NCBI GenBank assembly: GCA_018241445.1
Contig: JAFEDT010000001.1
Span: forward strand, 62,001-126,000
DNA: 64,000 nucleotides
Source of the DNA: Pseudomonadota bacterium
Lineage (GTDB): Bacteria; Pseudomonadota; Gammaproteobacteria; Steroidobacterales; Steroidobacteraceae
Direction: 5' to 3'
Under the pieces are notes generated by a model. That model was not told where the DNA came from, did no database searches, and saw only the letters and a program-made list of their open reading frames with translations. A program made the translations under genes and the position numbers. Shown here in pieces: positions 52,692 to 62,071 of this stretch; positions within the stretch are counted from its first letter, which is position 1, and each line of letters opens with the position of its first letter.

Positions 52692-52705
52692 GTCCGCCCC
52701 GAGAG

Positions 52706-52727
52706 AGTGTGTATACATATACACACT
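52706..52727. repeat. 22-bp palindrome AGTGTGTA-N6-TACACACT, copy 2
   Basis: Arms at 52706-52713 and 52720-52727; here the centre TACATA extends the pairing to 10 bp per arm. It lies in the 96-bp gap between convergent genes, like the copy at 1073-1094. Confidence 0.7.
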
Positions 52728-52787
52728 TCCAGCGGATGTAGGGAAACTCCCGGCGCGCAGGCGCGGCGATCCATCGGCCCGGCCGGA

Positions 52788-53144
52788 CTACCCCATCAAC
52801 ACCGTGGTGTCGTAGCTCTCGAATCCCTGGATGGCGCGCGCGTAGGCGTTGAACACCAGCCGCTCGGCGACCTTGTCGGCCCGCGGCGCCAGCAGCATGC
52901 GCAGCACCACGTCGTCCGCCGGGCGCGTCGCGTCTTCCGCCAGCAACTGCTCGATCACCCGCGTCAGGCGGTGATACAGCTCGTTGACGAAGCGCAGGTG
53001 GGCGCCGTCGTGAACCTGTTCGTTGCCGGGACCGTAGGTGGCGCGCGCCTCCTCGGCCAGCTCGTGCATGAACAGGTTGAGCAGCCGCGCCTTGTCGATC
53101 AGGCGCAGCTCGGCGTAAAACTCGATCTCGGAGTTGAGGTTCAT
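52788..53144 (-). CDS. Hypothetical protein at the end of the ExbB/ExbD operon
   Basis: 118 residues, soluble, mostly helical (EIEFYAELRLIDKARLLNLFMHELAEEARATYG), no signal peptide. No family is recognised. It lies 22 bp after the AgmX-like gene stop on the same strand and is probably the last gene of the operon. Confidence 0.75.
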   Translation of the reverse strand: MNLNSEIEFYAELRLIDKARLLNLFMHELAEEARATYGPGNEQVHDGAHLRFVNELYHRLTRVIEQLLAEDATRPADDVVLRMLLAPRADKVAERLVFNAYARAIQGFESYDTTVLMG

Positions 53145-53166
53145 GCCGGCGTCCTCAGGAGACCCT

Positions 53167-54087
53167 TCAGTTTACCGGGAAGAAGTCGATCGGCTTGGTC
53201 GTCGTCATCGGCGCCACGTCCTTCGCCTCGAAGCGCAGCAAACGCACCAAGGCGACGATCTTGCGCTCCAGCTCCGGGTCCTTCAACTCGCTCGAGACCA
53301 CCCGGCACATGGTGACTTCGCCGGAGGGCGCGATGGTCAGCTCCAGCACCATCTTGCCCTGCAGTTCGGCGTTGTCGCGCAGCGCACGCGCATACAGGCT
53401 GTAGATCCGTCCCTTGTTGCGGTCGAAGACCAGCTCGATTTCCTCGCGCGAGCGCCCGGCCTTGCCGCCACCGCTGCCGCTGGCGGCCGGGCCACGGCTG
53501 TTGAGGCCTGAGCCGGCCACTGCCGAGGTCACCGCGGTGGCGTTGTGCCCGGTGAGCGAGCCGGCGCCACTGCCGAAGCCGCGGCTGGTATCCGCCGAGG
53601 TGATGCCACCGCTCCCCACGCCCACCTTCGAGGTGATCAGCGAGCGCTCGGCATGCGTGTCGGCGCCCACCGCGCCGGAAAGGTTGCGGGTCTGCTGCGG
53701 GGCCTGGTCGATGATCTCGCGCAGGTCGGCGAGCTGATCCTTCACCTGGTTCAACTGCTTCTGCGCCTTGTCGCGAGCCTGCTGGCGCTGGTCAACGGGC
53801 ACGGGCCGCACCGCCACCGGCTTCTGCTGGGGCTTGGGACGTTCGACCTGCGGCTTCGGAGGTGGCGGCGGCGGGGGCTTGGGTTGTTCCTCGATCATCA
53901 CCCGCGCCAGGCGCTCGGGAACCGCCTCACCGACCTGCTGGGCGGGGCGCGGCAGCAGGGGGAACAGGATGCCGAGCAGCACCAGCGCCACCAGCAGGGC
54001 GATCAGGATGCGGCGGAAGCGCTCGCTGGACTCCGGGTCCCCCTCCCACGGCAGCTCGAATTCGCGGAAATACGGAGCGATGACCAT
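53167..54087 (-). CDS. TonB-like energy transducer, AgmX/PglI C-terminal domain
   Basis: 306 residues. A short cytoplasmic N-terminus (about 26 residues) and one membrane span (27-46) are followed by a proline-rich periplasmic linker (residues 69-90, PPPPPPPKP), a helical stretch (QARDKAQKQLNQVKDQLADLREIID), a Gly/Ser-rich tether and a C-terminal domain (EEIELVFDRNKGRIYSLYARAL ... GKMVLELTIAPSGEV) of the AgmX/PglI type. It would couple the ExbB-ExbD motor to periplasmic or outer-membrane partners. It lacks the long cytoplasmic regulatory part known in Myxococcus AgmX/GltJ. Confidence 0.88.
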   Translation of the reverse strand: MVIAPYFREFELPWEGDPESSERFRRILIALLVALVLLGILFPLLPRPAQQVGEAVPERLARVMIEEQPKPPPPPPPKPQVERPKPQQKPVAVRPVPVDQRQQARDKAQKQLNQVKDQLADLREIIDQAPQQTRNLSGAVGADTHAERSLITSKVGVGSGGITSADTSRGFGSGAGSLTGHNATAVTSAVAGSGLNSRGPAASGSGGGKAGRSREEIELVFDRNKGRIYSLYARALRDNAELQGKMVLELTIAPSGEVTMCRVVSSELKDPELERKIVALVRLLRFEAKDVAPMTTTKPIDFFPVN

Positions 54088-54092
54088 GGTTG

Positions 54093-54614
54093 TCAGCCCC
54101 GCACCTGGCCCGCGGCGACCGGCTTCTCCTTCTGGATGACCGCGAGCGAGATGCGCCCGTAGTCAGCGTCCGTGCAGGTCGCCATCACGCGCTTGATCAC
54201 GTCGTAGGGCAGCGACTTGTCGGCCATGATGGTGATCTCGCGCTGCGCCAGGTCACGTTCACTCAGTTCCTTGCCCACCAGCAGCGGCCGCTTCAGCGCC
54301 GCGCGCAGCGGCGCCACCAGCGCGGCGGGCGAGTTGTGGATGCTGGCCACGGTGGCGACGAACTCGCCCTGCACGAACAGGTCGCTGGGCGTGATCATGA
54401 CCACCACCGAGTGCTTCGGCGCGGTCGTGGCAATCGACTGCGGAATCTGGATGCCCTTGGAGTTCTGGATGACCTCCACCTCGGTGGAGTACACCAGCAG
54501 AAACGCCACCATCACCGACAGAATGTCGATCAGCGGGATCAGGTTGAGTTGCGCATCGGCACGGTTGCGCAGGTGGTGCAGCGCCATGCGCCGCGCGCGG
54601 TTGGACATGCTCAT
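54093..54614 (-). CDS. ExbD/TolR-family protein (second of two)
   Basis: 173 residues. A cytoplasmic N-terminus and one span with the proton-path Asp at residue 30 (NLIPLIDILSVMVAFLLVYS), then a periplasmic domain (SVVVMITPSDLFVQGEF ... ITIMADKSLPYDVIKRVMATC). Part of a proton-motive-force motor with ExbB and a second ExbD. Its start overlaps the upstream ExbD stop by 4 bp. Confidence 0.93.
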   Translation of the reverse strand: MSMSNRARRMALHHLRNRADAQLNLIPLIDILSVMVAFLLVYSTEVEVIQNSKGIQIPQSIATTAPKHSVVVMITPSDLFVQGEFVATVASIHNSPAALVAPLRAALKRPLLVGKELSERDLAQREITIMADKSLPYDVIKRVMATCTDADYGRISLAVIQKEKPVAAGQVRG

Positions 54615-55210
54615 CGGTGAACTCCAGCGCCAGCTGCCGCCGCGGCGGTGCGCACGGGGCTGGCTGCGGGCGCCGCATTCGCAACCGGCGTAGCGGCGGC
54701 GCCGGGCGCGGTGGCCGGCGCGTCGCCAATGGAGATGTCGGGGAACAGCTCCGCCTGCACTGTGGCCATGCCCTGCCCCACCTCGAACACCCGCACCCGG
54801 TCCATCACCTGCACCAGGGTGTCGTAGGGCGTATCGGGCTCCAGCAGAATGGTGGCGTCGGTCTTCTCGGGAAACTTCGCCTTGACGCGCTTCAGGTACT
54901 CCGTCAGACCGTCGTAGTCATAGCCGGACGCCTTGCTGGGAAACTGCGCCAGGGTGCCGCTGTTGCGATCCGACACGTCCAGCAGGTCCTTGCGCACGAT
55001 GACCTCCAGCTGCAGGCCCGGCGGCGGCTCGCGAAACTCCGTCTGGGAGGCCGGCAGGTTCAACTGCAGGATCACGGTGCGCGAGAACACCGCCGTCATC
55101 AGCAGGAAGGTCACCAGCACGGTGAAGATGTCGATCATCGGCACCAGCAGCAATTCCGCGGGCTTGCGCGCGTGGCGCTCCAGCTTGCGGTTTTGGTAAG
55201 AACGGCGCAT
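54611..55210 (-). CDS. ExbD/TolR-family protein (first of two)
   Basis: 199 residues. Membrane span with Asp27 (LLVPMIDIFTVLVTFLLMTA) and a periplasmic domain ending DTPYDTLVQVMDRVRVFE; an extra Ala/Pro-rich C-terminal tail of about 40 residues is absent from the second ExbD. Two different ExbD/TolR subunits beside one TolQ/ExbB is the arrangement of AglQ/AglS with AglR. Confidence 0.93.
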   Translation of the reverse strand: MRRSYQNRKLERHARKPAELLLVPMIDIFTVLVTFLLMTAVFSRTVILQLNLPASQTEFREPPPGLQLEVIVRKDLLDVSDRNSGTLAQFPSKASGYDYDGLTEYLKRVKAKFPEKTDATILLEPDTPYDTLVQVMDRVRVFEVGQGMATVQAELFPDISIGDAPATAPGAAATPVANAAPAASPVRTAAAAAGAGVHR

Positions 55211-55250
55211 GCGGTCCCTTCAGGGGATCGGATTTAAGGGGACAGCAGGC

Positions 55251-55910
55251 TCAGGCGGCGGCCGGCGCCATCGGCGGCGTCTGCCGCTCGGTGATGGCGT
55301 TGAGGAACTTGACCGAGGCCATCTCCAGGCTGTCGATCAGCTCGGTGGTCTTGGTCTGCAGCCAGGCATGGATGAACAGCAGCGGCACCGCGGTCATCAG
55401 GCCGAAGGCGGTGCAGTTCATGGCCACCGAGATGCTGGCGGACAGCAGGTTGGCCTTCTCGGCCGGGTTGACGGTCGCCACCGCGGCGAACGCGCGGATC
55501 AGGCCCATGACGGTGCCGAGCAGGCCGAGCAAAGTCGCCAGGTTGGCGAAAGTAGCCAGGTAGTGGGTGCGCTTTTCCAGTCGCGGCACCACCTCCATCA
55601 GGCTCTCCTCCATGGCCTTCTCGATGTCGTCGCGCCGCCGCGCCGACTGGATGCGTGCCAGGCCGTAGTTGAGGATGTGCCCGATTGCAGACTCCGACTT
55701 CGAGGTCGTCTGCGCCACCTGGCGGAAGTTGCCCTGGGCCAGCAGCGGCACGATCTCGTTCCACAGCGTACGGTTGCGCGCCGCGGTATGCGTCAGATAG
55801 ATGTAGCGTTCGATGGCGATCGCCAGACCCACCACGAACACGATAGCGATGGGGTACATGAACTCCCCGCCGCCCTGGAAGAACCGAACGATGTGATCCC
55901 ACAAGCCCAT
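55251..55910 (-). CDS. MotA/TolQ/ExbB proton-channel protein
   Basis: 219 residues from the ATG at 55910 (GAGGAG upstream). Three spans: residues about 17-37 and a long pair within LATLLGLLGTVMGLIRAFAAVA and SISVAMNCTAFGLMTAVPLLFIHAWL, the usual TolQ/ExbB pattern. The cytoplasmic loop contains RRRDDIEKAMEESLMEVVPRLEKRTHYLATFAN. Forms the stator/motor with the two ExbD proteins. Confidence 0.94.
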   Translation of the reverse strand: MGLWDHIVRFFQGGGEFMYPIAIVFVVGLAIAIERYIYLTHTAARNRTLWNEIVPLLAQGNFRQVAQTTSKSESAIGHILNYGLARIQSARRRDDIEKAMEESLMEVVPRLEKRTHYLATFANLATLLGLLGTVMGLIRAFAAVATVNPAEKANLLSASISVAMNCTAFGLMTAVPLLFIHAWLQTKTTELIDSLEMASVKFLNAITERQTPPMAPAAA

Positions 55911-56024
55911 CTGAAGTCTCCTCGTCTCGTTACATCTGGCGGAGTCTGCCGCCAAAACTGAATGACATAAGGCCAAAAAGCTGCGACAGCGCTCTCATTC
56001 CCTCAGGTTCGTGCGTGGGGCGCG

Positions 56025-56564
56025 TCACGGCTTCACCGCCGGGGCCTGGCCGGCGCCGCCGCTCGGGACCGCATCCGGCTGCAGTGCATCGTAATAGCGG
56101 TTCTCGCGCCGGAACACGTCGCGGTCCAGGGGCTGCAGCACCTCATCCAGCAGGCTGTTGGGGGGCCGGCCCAGCAGGTCGCCCAGGTCCGAGTGCCGCC
56201 ACGGCACGATGAACAGGACCTTCGGCAGTTCGCGGTTGCCCGAGATCTCCATGGTATCCAGCGCCATGTGCTCGGCAGCCTTCTTGCCCTTTGCCCCCCG
56301 GGCACCCGCCGGCTTTGCGGCCGTGGTGCGCGATGTCGCGCCTGGCGCGTTATCGCCGGCCGACGCTGCTGTCGCATCCGCCGGGGCCGCGGCCGGCTTC
56401 CCGGGCGCGGGGGTTGCACTGGTGTCGACGGCCGGTTCCAGCTGATCGGGGCGTGGATCCGTTGACGGCGTTACAGGCGTGGCAGGCTGCGCGCGCGGGG
56501 GCTGTTGCGCCCACGCCAATGCGCCATACAGCATCAATGCCGCGGCGAGTGTCAATGTGCGCAT
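56025..56564 (-). CDS. Secreted protein of the ExbB/TPR operon
   Basis: 179 residues. Signal peptide (TLAAALMLYGALAWAQ), Ala/Pro/Thr-rich low-complexity part to about residue 100, then a short, less biased C-terminal domain (MALDTMEISGNRELPKVLFIVPWRHSDLGDLL). No family recognised. Its ATG overlaps the TPR gene stop by 1 bp; 114 bp separate it from ExbB, so a second promoter may lie there. Confidence 0.82.
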   Translation of the reverse strand: MRTLTLAAALMLYGALAWAQQPPRAQPATPVTPSTDPRPDQLEPAVDTSATPAPGKPAAAPADATAASAGDNAPGATSRTTAAKPAGARGAKGKKAAEHMALDTMEISGNRELPKVLFIVPWRHSDLGDLLGRPPNSLLDEVLQPLDRDVFRRENRYYDALQPDAVPSGGAGQAPAVKP

Positions 56565-59500
56565 CAGGTTCCTCCCGGCGCGGGCTTGCCGGCCTCGGGT
56601 GCGTTGGCTGGCGCGGCTGCGGGCGCGTTCGTTGGCGCGGGCGCGGGGGCAGGTGCGGGTGCCGGCCCGCCCGCGGGAGACTCGCCCGCTGCCGGTGCAG
56701 CTGATGCAGGCGCCGTGGCAGGCGCGGCTGCATCGCCTGCGGGTGCGGTGGAATCCGTAGTGCGGCGCACCGGCGGCATGCCCAGCCGCTGACGCAATTC
56801 CGCGATCCAGCCGCTGACCGGTTTGTCCTCGCCGGTGATCTTGCGGTACTCCTCGAAGGCGGCCAGTGCGCGGTTGGGATCCTGCAGGTACAGGTCGTGC
56901 AGCACACCGGCATCACGCCATGCCGGCGCGTACTGCGCGTCGAGCGCGATGGCCTGCTCGTAGGACTGCGCCGCGTCCTTGAATTCCCCGCGCAGGCGCT
57001 GCGTTACACCCAGCTCCGTCCAGGCGAGCGCGCCGGGCCCTGGGGTCGCGGGCGCGGGCGGGGCTGCCGCAGCCGGCGCGGCGGCTGGGGACGGCGTTGG
57101 TGTTTGAGCGGGCGCGGCGACGGCGGGCGCCCCTGTGATCGCCTTGAGCGCCTTCTCCGCCTGCTCCAGCTGGCCCGCGCGGCGCTGCACGAGCGCCGCG
57201 TTCACGACGGCGGCGTCGGGGCCGCTGACAGACTGCAGCTGCAGCTCGCTCTTGCCGTAGCGCGCCGGCTTCAGTTCCGCCAGCGCCTGGAAGCTCTTCT
57301 GCACCCACTCGTCGAACACCCCGTCGCGCGTGCGTGCGGTGTTGAGCTCGTGCATCTTGATGGCCTGTTCCTCGAAGGGAAACACCTGCTCCTCCAGCAG
57401 CGAGTTGTATTCCTCCAGCTCCGTGCCGTGCAGCTTCGCCGGGCGCTCGGACGCCAGCAGGTCCTTTGACAGCGTGCGGTACAGTTCCGCCATCTCGAAG
57501 GTCGCCGCGGTCGTGACCTCCGCGACGTTGTAATCCGCGGCGCGCCGGTAGCCGTCCATGGCCTTCTCCAGCGCGGCGCGCTTGGCCACCAGGCTCTTCT
57601 TCAGCGGCGCCGTCAGCCGCACCGCGCGGAAGGCATCGCGCGCCGGCTGCGCCAGCGCCAGTTGCGCCCTGGCCGCCAGGTAGTGGCTGCGCGCGGAAGC
57701 CGCGCCGCCAGCGTCGCCGTCGGCACGCACGATCTCCCCGTACCAGCGGTCGCGCCGCGCCGTATCGCCGGCCTTGTCCGCATAGTCGGCAAGGCGCGCG
57801 CGCGCTTCCTGCGCATCCGCCAGCGGCGCGGGGTTGGCGGCCACGAACTTCTCCAGCATGCCGGCGGCGTGCACCGTGTCGCCGGCCTTGGCGTACAGGT
57901 CGGCGGACTGCAGCAGCGCCTCGCGCTGCACGGCGTGATCTTCGGCCGGGTTGGCGGCGATGCGCTCGAATTCGGCTGCCGCCTCACCCGGGCGGTTGGC
58001 CGCCGAGTAGGCCACGGCCAGCTTGCGCGTCACCTCCGGCTGCAGTGCGTGCTGCGGGAAGGACCGACGGAAGTCCTCCAGCGCGGGAATCGCCCGGTCC
58101 CACTGCTTGAGCGTGATCAGCGTGGCGGCGGCGTCGTACTCGGCGTTGGCGCGGATCTTCGAATCGGGCGCCACGCGCGTCACGCGCAGGAAGTCGTCGA
58201 CGGCGCCGGCGGCATCGCCGGCCTTCTGCCGCGCCTCGCCCTGCTTGTAGACGCTGGCGGCCAGGCGCTCGGTCAGGTCGGCACGCATCTTGTCGTCCGT
58301 GCCGGCCAGGTCGCGCGCATGCTGGAAGGCGGGTTCCGCCTGCGCATAATCGCCGGCATCAAAGTCCGTCTGGGCGATGATGGTCCAGCCGATGCGCTGT
58401 TTGGCCATATCCACCGGCGGCTGGCGCGCCAGCAGCAACTGCGCCGCGGTGACGGCGCGGCTGTGGTCGCCGGCGGCAAACAGGTCCTCGGCGGCGCGCG
58501 TCAGAACACCGGCGCTGTCGGGATGCTCGGGAAAAGTGCGTGCGAACTTCATGCCGGCGTCTGTGGCGCGCAGGTGCCAGGCCGCCTTCTGCGCACCGTC
58601 CAGGTCCGCCTCCCCCTTCTGGTACGACACCAGCCCCGCGTAGGCGGCAGCGGCGGACTTGTCGTTCTTCGGGTAGTCGTAGGCGGTGCGGGCGTACTCC
58701 GCCGCCGCATCGCCGTACTGGTGGCTGGCGTAGAGAACCTCGGCGAGCAGGTAGTTGGTTGCAGCCGAGTCCGGATCGTCGGGAAATGACTTGAGGTAGC
58801 CGCGATACCAGCGCGCCGCCTCCTGGTAATCGGCAACGCGCCCGCTCTTCTGCGCGTTGGCGTGGAAGTAGGTGGCGACGTCCTTGAGGTTGGTCTTGAG
58901 CGCCTGCAGCACCTGCGGGTGCTCGGCGCGCTTGCGGGTCTTCCAGTACGGCGAGTCGAGATTGTAGTGTTCGACGAACTCGTGCTTGCCATCCAGCACC
59001 AGGTCGCTGAATCCGCCCTTGCCGTAGGCCTCGATGGCCGCCATGTCCAGTTCGGGGGCGTGATCGCTGTAGGGGTCGCGCGCGACGTAGGCGCGATAGG
59101 CGGCGGCGGCGTCCTGGTAGCGCTTCTTCTCCACGTACAGGTCGCCCAGCCGCGCATACAGCAGCCACTCCCAGGGGCGCGCGCCCAGTTGCCGCAGGTA
59201 CTGCTCCAGCGACCCGGCGCCCTCGTTGTAGGAGAAGGCGATGCTCATCGTGCCCAGGGTGTCCTCCACCAGTTCGCGGTCGCCGCGCCGCAGGCTCGTC
59301 AGCGGCACGGCGGTGGCCGCGCTGTCGCCAAGCTTGGCATCCAGCACCCGGCCGAACGGCTGCAGGCTCTCCAGCGTCTGCGACTGCTTGAACAGTGACC
59401 AGCCCTGCTTGTACAGGCTCTGCAGGTAGTAGCCGGAAGTGCGGCCGTGGCTGACCACCGCCGCGTAGGCGCCCTGCGCCTCCGCGTAGCGTTTGGCGCT

Positions 59501-60061
59501 GAACAGCAGCTCGCCGCGGCGGAACTGCACCTCGGCGATCTGCGCAGTGCCGGGATACTGCTGCACGATCCGGTCGTAGGTGGCCAGCGCCGGCGCCGGC
59601 TGTGCCGTGGTCTCGTAGGCCCGCGCCAGCTGGTACAGCACCTGGTCGTTGCGCCGGTAGTCGGGGTAGACCTTCAGCAGCGTCGTGTACAGCCTGATGG
59701 CCTCTGCGGCCTGCAGATCCTCGACGCTGACTTCCTGTTCCAGGCGCTGCAGCTCACCGGCGTCCAGGTTGAGGTCGCCCAGGCGCCGCATTGCTTCCGC
59801 ACGCAGCTTCGGATCGGTCTTCTGCAACTCCAGGAAGCGCCGGTAGTTCTCCATGGCGCGCTGGGTGCTGGCGGCGGCGGGCGTATCGCGATGCACCTCG
59901 ACCTGGCGCGTGCTGATATCACCCACCGTCGGGGCGGTCTTGTCCTGGGCATTTGCACCGGCCGCAGCGCCCAGGCACAGCACGCTGACCAGGCACAGCC
60001 CGGCGTACGGCCCGGATGCCCGCCCGCCCGCCACCCGGCGAGGGCTGCGCGCCGCACTCAT
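56564..60061 (-). CDS. Large periplasmic TPR protein
   Basis: 1165 residues. Signal peptide to about residue 39 (SVLCLGAAAGANA). The chain is packed with TPR-type helix pairs (VLYQLARAYETTAQPAPALATYDRIVQQYP; AEVQFRRGELLFSAKRYAEAQGAYAAVV; and many others to residue about 1090) and ends in an Ala/Pro-rich tail. No cysteines beyond the signal region were noticed. Likely a scaffold that binds other envelope proteins; comparable TPR proteins (GltD/GltE) occur in Agl-Glt systems. Its ATG overlaps the preceding TPR gene by 4 bp. Confidence 0.88.
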   Translation of the reverse strand: MSAARSPRRVAGGRASGPYAGLCLVSVLCLGAAAGANAQDKTAPTVGDISTRQVEVHRDTPAAASTQRAMENYRRFLELQKTDPKLRAEAMRRLGDLNLDAGELQRLEQEVSVEDLQAAEAIRLYTTLLKVYPDYRRNDQVLYQLARAYETTAQPAPALATYDRIVQQYPGTAQIAEVQFRRGELLFSAKRYAEAQGAYAAVVSHGRTSGYYLQSLYKQGWSLFKQSQTLESLQPFGRVLDAKLGDSAATAVPLTSLRRGDRELVEDTLGTMSIAFSYNEGAGSLEQYLRQLGARPWEWLLYARLGDLYVEKKRYQDAAAAYRAYVARDPYSDHAPELDMAAIEAYGKGGFSDLVLDGKHEFVEHYNLDSPYWKTRKRAEHPQVLQALKTNLKDVATYFHANAQKSGRVADYQEAARWYRGYLKSFPDDPDSAATNYLLAEVLYASHQYGDAAAEYARTAYDYPKNDKSAAAAYAGLVSYQKGEADLDGAQKAAWHLRATDAGMKFARTFPEHPDSAGVLTRAAEDLFAAGDHSRAVTAAQLLLARQPPVDMAKQRIGWTIIAQTDFDAGDYAQAEPAFQHARDLAGTDDKMRADLTERLAASVYKQGEARQKAGDAAGAVDDFLRVTRVAPDSKIRANAEYDAAATLITLKQWDRAIPALEDFRRSFPQHALQPEVTRKLAVAYSAANRPGEAAAEFERIAANPAEDHAVQREALLQSADLYAKAGDTVHAAGMLEKFVAANPAPLADAQEARARLADYADKAGDTARRDRWYGEIVRADGDAGGAASARSHYLAARAQLALAQPARDAFRAVRLTAPLKKSLVAKRAALEKAMDGYRRAADYNVAEVTTAATFEMAELYRTLSKDLLASERPAKLHGTELEEYNSLLEEQVFPFEEQAIKMHELNTARTRDGVFDEWVQKSFQALAELKPARYGKSELQLQSVSGPDAAVVNAALVQRRAGQLEQAEKALKAITGAPAVAAPAQTPTPSPAAAPAAAAPPAPATPGPGALAWTELGVTQRLRGEFKDAAQSYEQAIALDAQYAPAWRDAGVLHDLYLQDPNRALAAFEEYRKITGEDKPVSGWIAELRQRLGMPPVRRTTDSTAPAGDAAAPATAPASAAPAAGESPAGGPAPAPAPAPAPTNAPAAAPANAPEAGKPAPGGT

Positions 60062-62067
60062 CGCGGCAGCTCCGGCGCGGGCTGCGGCGCAGGCGCGGAC
60101 GCCGGCTCCGGCGCAGGTGGTCGTGGAGCGTCTGCGGCCGGCGCGGCTTCGGGCGCGTCACTGCCCTTCTGCTGCGGACCGGACGCGGCGGGCCGTGGCG
60201 CTGCGCCATGCGCGGCGCGGTCGTACATGTCCGCCAGCGCATAGCGCGCCTGCACCTGGTAGGCCGCCAGCCGCTCCTTCTGCTGCTGCAGCTCCCCGAC
60301 CGCGATCCCCGCCAGGTAGGCGCCCTGGCGCTGCTGCGCCGCGGCGAGGCGTGTCTGCAGGGCGCCGATCCGCTGCCGTAACGCCGCGATGCGCGCGGCG
60401 AATTCACCGTTGTTCAGCGGCACGTTCTTGCGGGCCCGCTGCACCCGGATCCAGCGGCTCTGCGCCTCCCGCAGGGCGACCCCGATGTCCTTCAGGCCGC
60501 GCTGCGCCTGCCACAGGCGCGCGCCGAAGGCCTCATCGAGCCGGTAGTACTGCACACCCTTCAGCAGCCCCAGGCGCTCGTGCAGCCCGGCCGCATCGGG
60601 ACTGTCCGTGGTGGTGGCCAGCGCCCCCTCCAGCCGCTGCGTGCGCGCCCACTGATCGCGCTCCTCGGCGGTGCCCAGCGCCGCCACGTCATGCCGCGCG
60701 CGGATGTCACTCAGCTCGTTCTCCAGCGCGACCTCGCGCTCCTGCAGGTGTTCGACCGCGCCGGAGGCCAGCAGGGCGTCGGCGCGCGGCAGCCGTTCGG
60801 CGTAGGCGCGCTCGCGGGTGTCGATCATGTCGGCGAACGCGTCCATGCTCTCGTCCCAGTGGCCGAGCATGCCGCTCAGGTAGTCCAGGTCGCGGTAGTT
60901 TTTCAGCCCCTCCTGGAAATCATGGCCCGCCATGATGGTGTACAGGTACCGCGACTCGGGCGCGTCGGGCAGCTGGTGCAGCTGCCAGAACCAGCCATGA
61001 CGGGTGTCCTCGTCATTCCTGAGCACGTTGGCGAGCAGCTCGCCGCGACGCAGGCGCACGATGGCCGCGTCCAGGCGCGCGTTCTCGGCGTCGAAGGAGC
61101 TCACCGCGTTCTCGTAGTAGGTCGCGGACTGGGCGTTGGCGTTGAGTTTGCCGAAGGCGTAAGGCACGGCCAGGAAGGACTCCTGGACCGCGGCATCCAG
61201 CACATTGCGCGAGCGCAGCTCCATCCACGGCGCCAGGGCGCCGTGGTAGTCCCCGAGTGCCGCATCGGCCCAGCCGGTGCCAAGCAGTGCCCGGTTGGAA
61301 TAGGGTCCGTTCAGCCGCACCCGCGCCAGTGCAACACGTGCCTCGCGCGGCTGGTTGGCCTGCAGCTGCGCGAAGCCCAACGCCAGGTTGGCGCGGTCGC
61401 GCAGGGCCTCCATCTCCGCGCTGTCGGCCTCCATGGTGCCGACCGCCGTCAGGAACTGCGACGCCTCGGGCAGGCGCTGCGATCGCACCAGCGCCACACC
61501 GAGGTTGAAGCGCGCGTAGGCCGACCAGACCGCGCCGCCGCGCCAGCGTGACAGCAGCTGGATCGCCTCATCGAAGTGCCCCTGGTGGATCAGCACGTTG
61601 CCCGTCAGCAGTTCGCGCTGCGCCTCCATGTTCGGCGACATGCGGCCGTTGATCTTCTGCAGGGCGCCCAGGGCACGATCGAGATAGCCGCGTGCATACC
61701 AGACCTGCGCCAGGTAGAACCAGGCACGGTTGCGCACGCCGGTGGGCACTTCGTTGTTGAGCAGCGCCTGGAAGCGCTCGCCCGCCTCGTTGTGCATACC
61801 CAGGCTCAGGTACAGGCCGCCGGCCAGCAGGTGCGCCTCGTCGGCCTCGTGGGGGAAGCGCTGCCACTGGTCATAGGCCAGCAGGCGCGTGAGGGCCTCG
61901 AAATCGCGATCCTGGTAGAAATAGAACAGCACGTCGCCGTAGTGCAGATCGCGGATGTGCGTGACCGCCAGCTTCTCCGGGTCGTGCATGCGCGCCACCG
62001 CCGGCTGCAGCAGTGGCAACAGCAGGCAGCCGAGAACCAGCAGCAGGCGCAGGCGCGCTACGGACAA
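60058..62067 (-). CDS. Periplasmic TPR/coiled-coil protein
   Basis: 669 residues. Signal peptide (LRLLLVLGCLLLPLLQPAVA). TPR-like repeats at residues about 45-300 (FYFYQDRDFEALTRLLAYDQ, AWFYLAQVWYARGYLDRALGALQKI). A long helical, coiled-coil-like C-half (QRGLKDIGVALREAQSRWIRV ... LQTRLAAAQQRQGAYLAGIAVGELQQQKERLAAYQ) ends in a Pro-rich tail. Second scaffold-like component of the envelope complex. Its start lies 4 bp after the stop of the upstream gene. Confidence 0.87.
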   Translation of the reverse strand: MSVARLRLLLVLGCLLLPLLQPAVARMHDPEKLAVTHIRDLHYGDVLFYFYQDRDFEALTRLLAYDQWQRFPHEADEAHLLAGGLYLSLGMHNEAGERFQALLNNEVPTGVRNRAWFYLAQVWYARGYLDRALGALQKINGRMSPNMEAQRELLTGNVLIHQGHFDEAIQLLSRWRGGAVWSAYARFNLGVALVRSQRLPEASQFLTAVGTMEADSAEMEALRDRANLALGFAQLQANQPREARVALARVRLNGPYSNRALLGTGWADAALGDYHGALAPWMELRSRNVLDAAVQESFLAVPYAFGKLNANAQSATYYENAVSSFDAENARLDAAIVRLRRGELLANVLRNDEDTRHGWFWQLHQLPDAPESRYLYTIMAGHDFQEGLKNYRDLDYLSGMLGHWDESMDAFADMIDTRERAYAERLPRADALLASGAVEHLQEREVALENELSDIRARHDVAALGTAEERDQWARTQRLEGALATTTDSPDAAGLHERLGLLKGVQYYRLDEAFGARLWQAQRGLKDIGVALREAQSRWIRVQRARKNVPLNNGEFAARIAALRQRIGALQTRLAAAQQRQGAYLAGIAVGELQQQKERLAAYQVQARYALADMYDRAAHGAAPRPAASGPQQKGSDAPEAAPAADAPRPPAPEPASAPAPQPAPELPR

Positions 62068-62071
62068 CGGG